In this document: piece by piece, positions 4,496 through 5,562 of the stretch
How the letters are laid out: every line of letters begins with the position of its first letter
Position numbering within the stretch: the stretch's first letter is position 1
Source: Deltaproteobacteria bacterium
Lineage (GTDB): Bacteria > Desulfobacterota > Desulfobacteria > Desulfobacterales > JAUVGT01
NCBI GenBank assembly: GCA_030593645.1
Contig: JAUVGT010000334.1
Coordinates: 1 to 5,562 of the forward strand
Direction: 5' to 3'
Length of the DNA stretch: 5,562 nt
The notes under the pieces: generated by a model
Databases searched by the model: none
The model's input: only the letters and a program-made list of their open reading frames with translations
Told to the model about the DNA's origin: nothing
Translations under genes and position numbers: made by a program

Positions 4496-5329
4496 ATGTT
4501 TTCAAAAAAACTGGTCGTCATCGTTGCGGTAATTGTATTAATTATCGTAAACATCATCATCTTGTTTATATCAGCCGGCCGTTATCCATCACACAGATTT
4601 GGCCGGATTGCTCTATTTCTGGTTGCCCCTGTTCAGGACGCGGTAACAGATTCTGTTCAATTCGCAGGGAGAATCTGGCTCAATTATTTCTGGCTTGTTT
4701 CTGCTGCAAAGGAGAATGCTGAACTCAAAAGATCACTCAATATGGGGCAAATCGCTGATAATCAATGCCAGGAGATTGAACAATCCAATATCCGGTTGAG
4801 GAATTTATTAAACTTCCAAAACAAGGTACCGGAACAGCTGACCAGCGCGGAAGTGATCGGTAAGGACCCGTCTCCCTGGTTTAAGGCAATCATAATCGAT
4901 AAAGGTAAGGTCGATGGCATGGAAAAGGGGATGCCTGTGGTTGTTCCCGAAGGGATTGCCGGTCAGATCACGGATGTTTCTTCCCATTATTCCAAGGTTA
5001 TGCTGTTGATCGACAGGAACAGTTCGATCGATGCCCTGGTTCAGCGAACCCGGGCCAGGGGTATCATAAAGGGTTCTTCAACTGAGAGGTGTTTTTTTAA
5101 ATATGTTCTGCGAAAGGAAGATGTAAAAGTCGGTGATAAAATAGTGGCATCCGGACTGGATGGTGTATATCCAAAAGGTTTGAAAATCGGAGAAGTGACA
5201 AGTGTGATCAGGCGTAATGCAGGTATCTTTCAGGACGTGATGGTGATGCCCTATATCAATTATGAAAAGATAGAGGAGGTGCTGGTAATCACGAATCCTC
5301 CGAAATACAAATTTGTGAGTCGACAATGA
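4496..5329 (+). CDS. mreC: Rod shape-determining protein MreC
   Basis: MreC is a single-pass inner-membrane protein whose periplasmic part links MreB and MreD to the PBP2-RodA wall synthase. Residues 1-4 are cytoplasmic (MFSK) and about 6-27 form the membrane segment (LVVIVAVIVLIIVNIIILFIS). A charged, probably helical coiled-coil stretch covers about 70-110 (ENAELKRSL... QSNIRLRNLL). The beta-sandwich domain runs from about 117 to 266, with AEVIGKDPSPWFKAIIIDKG (118-137), GMPVVVPEGIAGQI (145-158) and the hallmark SGLDGVYPKGLKIGEV (219-234). The 277-residue length is normal. There is no recognisable Shine-Dalgarno before the ATG, and only 4 bases separate it from the mreB stop, so translation probably depends on coupling to mreB. 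Its last codons overlap mreD. Confidence 0.96.
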   Translation: MFSKKLVVIVAVIVLIIVNIIILFISAGRYPSHRFGRIALFLVAPVQDAVTDSVQFAGRIWLNYFWLVSAAKENAELKRSLNMGQIADNQCQEIEQSNIRLRNLLNFQNKVPEQLTSAEVIGKDPSPWFKAIIIDKGKVDGMEKGMPVVVPEGIAGQITDVSSHYSKVMLLIDRNSSIDALVQRTRARGIIKGSSTERCFFKYVLRKEDVKVGDKIVASGLDGVYPKGLKIGEVTSVIRRNAGIFQDVMVMPYINYEKIEEVLVITNPPKYKFVSRQ

Positions 5330-5562
5330 CATACGGTTTTTATATTTTTATATGCCCCGCACTTTTAATGATCCAGACTGTTATTTTTCCAAAGATTCCC
5401 CTGCTGAATAGTTTTTATGATATTACCATCCCGTTTATTATTTTTCTTGGTTTAAATAGACCTGTTCGTGAGAGTACAATCGTTATACTTATTCTCGGTC
5501 TGATGATGGACTGCCTTTCAGGAACTCCTTTCATGCTGTACGTATCGGCTTATTTCTGGTTA
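5326..5562 (+). CDS. mreD: Rod shape-determining protein MreD, N-terminal part, cut by right window edge
   Basis: The ATG at 5326 overlaps the mreC stop in ATGA, and the frame stays open for 79 codons to the window end. The translation is strongly hydrophobic, with membrane segments at about residues 4-21, 33-43 and 51-61, and a fourth beginning at about 69. It carries the MreD-typical run GLMMDCLSGTPFMLYVSAYFWL-like signature (58-79; the D-x-L-S-G-x-P-F-x-L-Y pattern is seen directly). MreD is a small polytopic inner-membrane protein, usually about 160 residues, that works with MreC in the elongasome. Position after mreC and the overlap support the call; the C-terminal half is outside the window. 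Confidence 0.92.
   Translation, partial: MTYGFYIFICPALLMIQTVIFPKIPLLNSFYDITIPFIIFLGLNRPVRESTIVILILGLMMDCLSGTPFMLYVSAYFWL

Noticed and set aside
1..5562. CRISPR array, rRNA, toxin-antitoxin pair or defence system
   Set aside because: No regularly spaced repeats, rRNA sequence or characteristic protein motifs were found on either strand.

Overview
The window looks like a chromosomal segment from a Gram-negative, moderately AT-rich bacterium. The MreB N-terminus, the mreB-mreC-mreD order, an integron-type integrase remnant and GC-rich hairpin repeats together suggest a Desulfobacterota/deltaproteobacterial relative (Desulfobacterales-like). That placement is inferred from protein and repeat style; there is no rRNA or other marker to fix it.

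Layout. The left third (1-1820) is accessory and scarred. It starts with the C-terminal end of an integron-type tyrosine recombinase (2-217), followed by three alternating GC-rich hairpin repeats (306-418) and one end of a palindromic element (427-446). Next comes a 21-codon N-terminal remnant of a second integron-type integrase (481-546), in the same orientation as the first piece. A minus-strand gene for a secreted DUF2259-like protein follows (569-1306), then a gene-poor stretch carrying a 215-bp palindromic MITE-like element (1550-1764) whose end motif matches the fragment at 427-446. The middle (1820-2980) holds a DMT/EamA-family permease gene with its own predicted promoter, converging on a minus-strand tRNA-Pro(GGG) gene that has a promoter and an intrinsic terminator. 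The right half is core genome: a roughly 500-base AT-rich regulatory region with a dyad and a tandem repeat, then the cell-shape operon mreB-mreC-mreD, with mreD cut by the window edge.

How the genes work together. MreB (actin-like filament), MreC (periplasmic scaffold) and MreD (membrane partner) form the elongasome core that directs lateral wall synthesis. Tight spacing (4-nt gap, then an ATGA overlap) indicates one transcript with translational coupling. The permease, the tRNA and the secreted protein are independent units. The integrase pieces and repeats record past recombination; no functional integron or attC site is visible here. I did not find a clear undescribed system. The most interesting items are the scrambled integrase remnants, the two repeat families beside them, and the structured mreB upstream region.
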